Below are positions 60,181 through 64,000 of a stretch of DNA of 64,000 bases, piece after piece. The notes under the pieces were generated by a model that was not told the origin of the DNA, searched no databases, and saw nothing but the letters and a program-made list of their open reading frames with translations. Position numbers and translations under genes: made by a program. The stretch is from assembly GCF_000801105.2 (NCBI RefSeq), contig NC_079516.1, positions 14,570,001 through 14,634,000 on the forward strand. Reading direction: 5' to 3'. The first letter of the stretch is position 1, and every line of letters starts with the position of its first letter. This DNA is from Raphanus sativus (taxonomy: Eukaryota > Streptophyta > Magnoliopsida > Brassicales > Brassicaceae).

Positions 60181-61307
60181 GGGAAAATCACATTAAAAAT
60201 CCTGAAAATGGCACATACTGACATTTTAAATCTTGAAGTTTTTTTACTAAAACTTTTAATCTTCAAAGTGACATTTGTATCAGAAAAAACCTTGAAATTA
60301 TAAAGTTGACATGTTTAACAAGTAAAAAAAAGAAAAATTAAACAAAAATTAAAAAATTAAATAAAATTCAGAAAACTAATAAAAACTATAATATTTAATC
60401 AAAATACAGAAATTTAAATAAAATTAAGAAAATTAAGTAAAATTCAGAAAATTAAATACAATAAAATTAAAAAATAACAAAAAGTTAGACAATTTAAAAA
60501 TAAATAAAAAATAAAAACTAAAATAGTATTTTCCAAAAAGTTACAAGATTGTTATTTTTAGAATGGACCACATCATTAACAATTATAATTTCAAACATAT
60601 CATTACTTATGATGATGATTTCTAACATAATCATTAACAATGATGATTTTGACATATCTCCAACGGTAATTTCTGATACCGTCGTCGAAAATAACTGTAG
60701 ATGTGTTAATAAAAACATTTTGACAGCCGTCATTGTCAACGATGATATGCATAATGCATGTATTACACTAAATTTTAAACGAATAAAATGTCAATTTGAT
60801 GTTTATTAAAACATTGTTATTTGTAAAATTCATGAATTTTTATTTAATTTTATTTCCTTTTTATTTAATTTCTGTATTTCGATTTAATCTTATTCATTTA
60901 TTTATTTGAATTTTTATTGACTTCTGATTTTAGTTATTTTCTGATTTTTATTTAATTTTCTTTAATTAATTTAATTTTCTGAAAATTTATTTAGTTTCTG
61001 AATTTTATAATAATTTTCTATTTTACGATTTTTTGAATTTAATTTAATTTTATGAATTTTTATTTAATTTTCTGATTTTTTTATTTTTTGTTTTATGAAT
61101 TTTTTTTTATTTTATGAATTAAATAAATATTTTTTTTGGAGAAAACCTACACATCACTATTTTTACCTGCTAAACATGTTATTTTTTTTGTTTGAAGATT
61201 TTTTATGATACAAATGTCAATTTCAAGGTTAAATGTGTTAGTGAAAAAACTTCAAGGTTTAAAGTGTCAGTAAGTGCCACTTTCATGGTTTTTTATGCAA
61301 TTTTTCC
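60181..61307. mobile_element. MULE-like fold-back element, second copy
   Basis: Counterpart of 40,194-41,319, with the same TTAAATTATA target duplication on both sides (60,171-60,180 and 61,308-61,317). It was present before the two copies separated. Confidence 0.8.
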
Positions 61308-62264
61308 TTAAATTATATTTACAGAAGTGAAATATCATACAGTAAGTATATGTTTTTTGGAAGTTACAAAAAGTATATGTTTTGGAAGTTACAAAAAGTA
61401 TATGTTTTGGAAGGATTAACAATGCTAAACATAGAGATACAAACTACTAATTTTCTGTAAATAATAATTAAAAATTTATATATAGCTTAAATATTTATAT
61501 TAGTTTCATTAAACAATTCACTAGATATATTTAAACATCATAGGACTAAGCAACCAACAAGGATTATAGTTTTAAATCTCGCACATTCTGTAAATATTAG
61601 TATATACTAGTATATTTCATTTTAAACACATGTACAAGGTACATGGTAGGGTAAGGTAGGGTAGGTTTATTCAATTAGGTGATGTTATTTAACTAATTAC
61701 GTTTACGCTGGAAGTGGTCGATTAAACAAAATGGATTGTGTGTGTGTGTGTGTGTGTAACTTTGTCTGGCCTGTGATCTTTACTCCACTCGTATCCTCAT
61801 CCAATAAAGTCTATTTCTCATTGTGACATCCGAAATGACGAAAGCTATAGCAAATATATACTAGTCGAAGGCCAGAGAAAAAAAAACATTAAATACCAAA
61901 AGGGCTTGGTAAGAAGGTTAGAACTGTGGCGACTGTAATTATTTTATCAACCAATTAGTCGGCATGCAAATTGCAATATATAACGAAGTTGGTCTACCTT
62001 CTTTAATTGTGCAATGAAATACAACCTCGTGAAGTTGATGTGCCGTTATTTTGCTCTGCAGAAGCCCATCTATATATTTTTTGATATTTGCATTGCATGT
62101 GTTCTTAACCATGTATCTCAGTGGTCTTATTTTGTGTTTCCTTGATTTACAATTAATAAAAAAATTATATTTGTAGCTGATCTTACCCAAATGGGTTGCT
62201 TACCTTGATGCGTAAGAGAATTCTAGTTTTTATTCAAATAGAGGTTCATTGTTTTTGTTTTTCA

Positions 62265-63130
62265 TTTTTTTTTTGACAACAATAGACTACTCTAGGGACT
62301 TCCTATCGGTTCGGAAAACCAAATCAGAGGAACTGAATCGACATAAACCATAGTTGAAGGAGAACTCTTTACACCACGTACAAGTTTGTCTGCCATTGTA
62401 TTTTGTGCCCTCGGAATATGTCTGATTTTGAAGGTAGGAAAGAAAGTCTTACTTCGACAAAATTCTTCCATATGTGAAGTAAATGCTGGTCATTCTTCAG
62501 GTGACGACACCATCTTCACCAGTTGAGAACATTTCGCTGCAAAAACTACATCTGAAAATTGCAAGATTTTCATACACTCCATTACCCATATCAGCGTTTC
62601 ACATTCTGCATGTAAAGAAGATAGACTACGTCGGAGATTCATTGCCTCCATCATGACATTTTCGGAATCCGTCCGTCTACAAAACCATCCTTGACCAGTG
62701 AAGACATCATGTTCTTTCCAAGCTCGGTCTACAAAACAAACTCTAGTTGATTCCAAAGAGTGCAAATTGAGGGCACTCTGAGGTAACCCATAGGATTTCT
62801 TAATTAATATTTACACCTCATTCCAAAGCTTTTCCTCAATCTCTGCTAAACGGAGGATCTCCGGGGGATTGCCATCCTTATTTCTTATAGACCTTATCGT
62901 TTCGATTTTTCCATATATACCACATAATCCATGGAAAATAATCTGACCCAATATCTTTTGGGAGTCTCCAAAAAAAGATAATCCAAACTAGTGAAAACTA
63001 ATGATGCTGAAAAAACTCCAAGGGGAGAAGAGATCTTTGATAAAGCCCAAGCCTGTAAAGCAGATGGGCATTCAAAAAGAATATGATACGCAGTCAGTTT
63101 TTGTTTTTCTAAAACCCATTTTTTATCCAA
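62265..63130 (-). pseudogene. LINE RNase H-tail fragment, second copy, more broken
   Basis: Counterpart of 42,271-43,124. Here the frame has an extra T (about 62,880), a TGC-to-TAC-type change creating a stop in the EVQILIKK region (about 62,810), and the same downstream TGA. The open part is split into 63,130-62,894 and 62,765-62,490. Confidence 0.75.
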
Positions 63131-64000
63131 TTTAGTTTTTCTGTAAAATGACTTTCCTAAAATGAAACTAGTTTTTAAAAAGAAAAACTGTCTAATTTTA
63201 AACTAAAATCAAAATCCAACCTTTTCTAGTTTTGTTGCTTACTCAAAAGGAATTTATGTTTATTTAATACAAATTGAAAAAAAAATCATGATCCAGTTTA
63301 CATGTTTTTCAACTAAATTTTGGATTATACAACCGGTAAATATACCAACTGTATACTGCGATTCAGATAAAACAAAGAATATAATAATAATGATTCACAC
63401 TCTACAGAAAACACTTGAGATCAAATTTCAGCATCTATATAGGTTCCATGATATTATTAAATAAAAAATTTAATTATATATAATTTATGTATAAATTATC
63501 ATTATTTATTTATTGGTAGAGCAGTAAATGATTTATAAATAATATCATCACAAAAATTAATATATGACATATAATTTATTTTTTATAAATAATATAGATA
63601 TTATTATTTTGTAATATATATTATGTTATGTTTTTAATTAAAAATAATGAACTATATGTGTAATTATATAAATTATATTATATTTTAAATGTAAAATATT
63701 GTTCTTTTTAATAGTTAAAATATTTAATAGCAAATTTTATTTTTAAAATATAAATTCATTTTTTTATTATAGAAATAAGTTAATTACATATAATTTTTTT
63801 AAGGTTTTATATATTCTAACTCCATATTTTCTATCAAAAACTCCATATAAGAGTATTAATCAAAGAGAGGCGTCAACATTTTCTAAATGATTTTTAAATG
63901 ATTTTGTGATAAATATTGATTGGATAATGACAAGCATAATGATTATGCTTATACTACCAATCAAACCCTTAAAATCCAATTTTTTTTGTGGAAGCCTATG

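Larger units (their letters stand above)
53926..64000. repeat. Second copy of the >10-kb direct repeat, running off the window
   Basis: Repeats 33,939-44,007 in the same order and orientation, including the Helitron end, MULE-like element and LINE tail. Its first ~4 kb differs mainly by single-base indels, many in A/T runs. The rest differs by scattered substitutions and indels. If it continues collinearly, a second YUC6 would follow about 1.5 kb beyond the window. Confidence 0.95.

Noticed and set aside
1..64000. CRISPR arrays, operons, riboswitches or phage-type systems
   Set aside because: The window is plant nuclear DNA. No regularly spaced repeat-spacer pattern or prokaryotic gene cluster is present.

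Overview
This is nuclear DNA from a flowering plant of the mustard family (Brassicaceae), most likely Brassica or a close relative. The support is AT-rich intergenic DNA, genes split by short GT-AG introns, a plant tRNA-Phe, Helitron/hAT/MULE/Stowaway/SINE/LTR transposons, and a gene set I recognise from one part of Arabidopsis thaliana chromosome 5. From memory these are YUC6 (At5g25620), the plastid rhomboid RBL11 (At5g25752), an alpha/beta-hydrolase (At5g25770) and a tesmin/TSO1-like CXC gene (At5g25790). They lie here in reverse number order, so the window reads as an inverted syntenic block. Genes I would expect between RBL11 and the hydrolase are absent, as after polyploid gene loss.

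Layout. 1-7.2 kb: AT-rich repeats, plus a three-exon syntaxin SYP7-type pseudogene on the minus strand. 7.25-21.2 kb: tandem duplication of an alpha/beta-hydrolase gene. Copy 1 (8.7-11.1 kb) is intact over 13 exons and has two alternative first exons. Between the copies lies a frameshifted CXC-domain pseudogene. Copy 2 (18.4-21.0 kb) is cut off from its promoter by a complete, very young 5.2-kb Ty3/gypsy element (13.17-18.40 kb, minus strand) inserted about 20 bp upstream of its ATG. Copy 2 also has a 2-nt insertion at the exon 4 donor. 21.2-24.3 kb: a stray terminal exon, a SINE with a perfect target-site duplication, RBL11 (7 exons) and a tRNA-Phe with a 2-nt insertion in the T arm. 24.3-33.9 kb: transposon-rich DNA with two hAT-like elements and a Helitron carrying a nested CACTA-like element. 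45.4-48.0 kb: YUC6 (4 exons), the last committed step of indole-3-pyruvate auxin synthesis. 48-53.8 kb: intergenic with one Stowaway MITE.

At 53,826 there is a run of exactly 100 N. The sequence after it (53,926-64,000) repeats 33,939-44,007 almost base for base and is still matching at the window edge. This is either a retained allelic contig or assembly overlap, or a genuine duplication that could include a second YUC6. It contains a MULE-like fold-back element and a LINE RNase-H tail in both copies.

The genes do not form a pathway; they are neighbours by synteny. No new molecular system was found. The most informative features are structural: the transposon-separated promoter, the duplicated first exons, the altered tRNA and the large gap-linked repeat.
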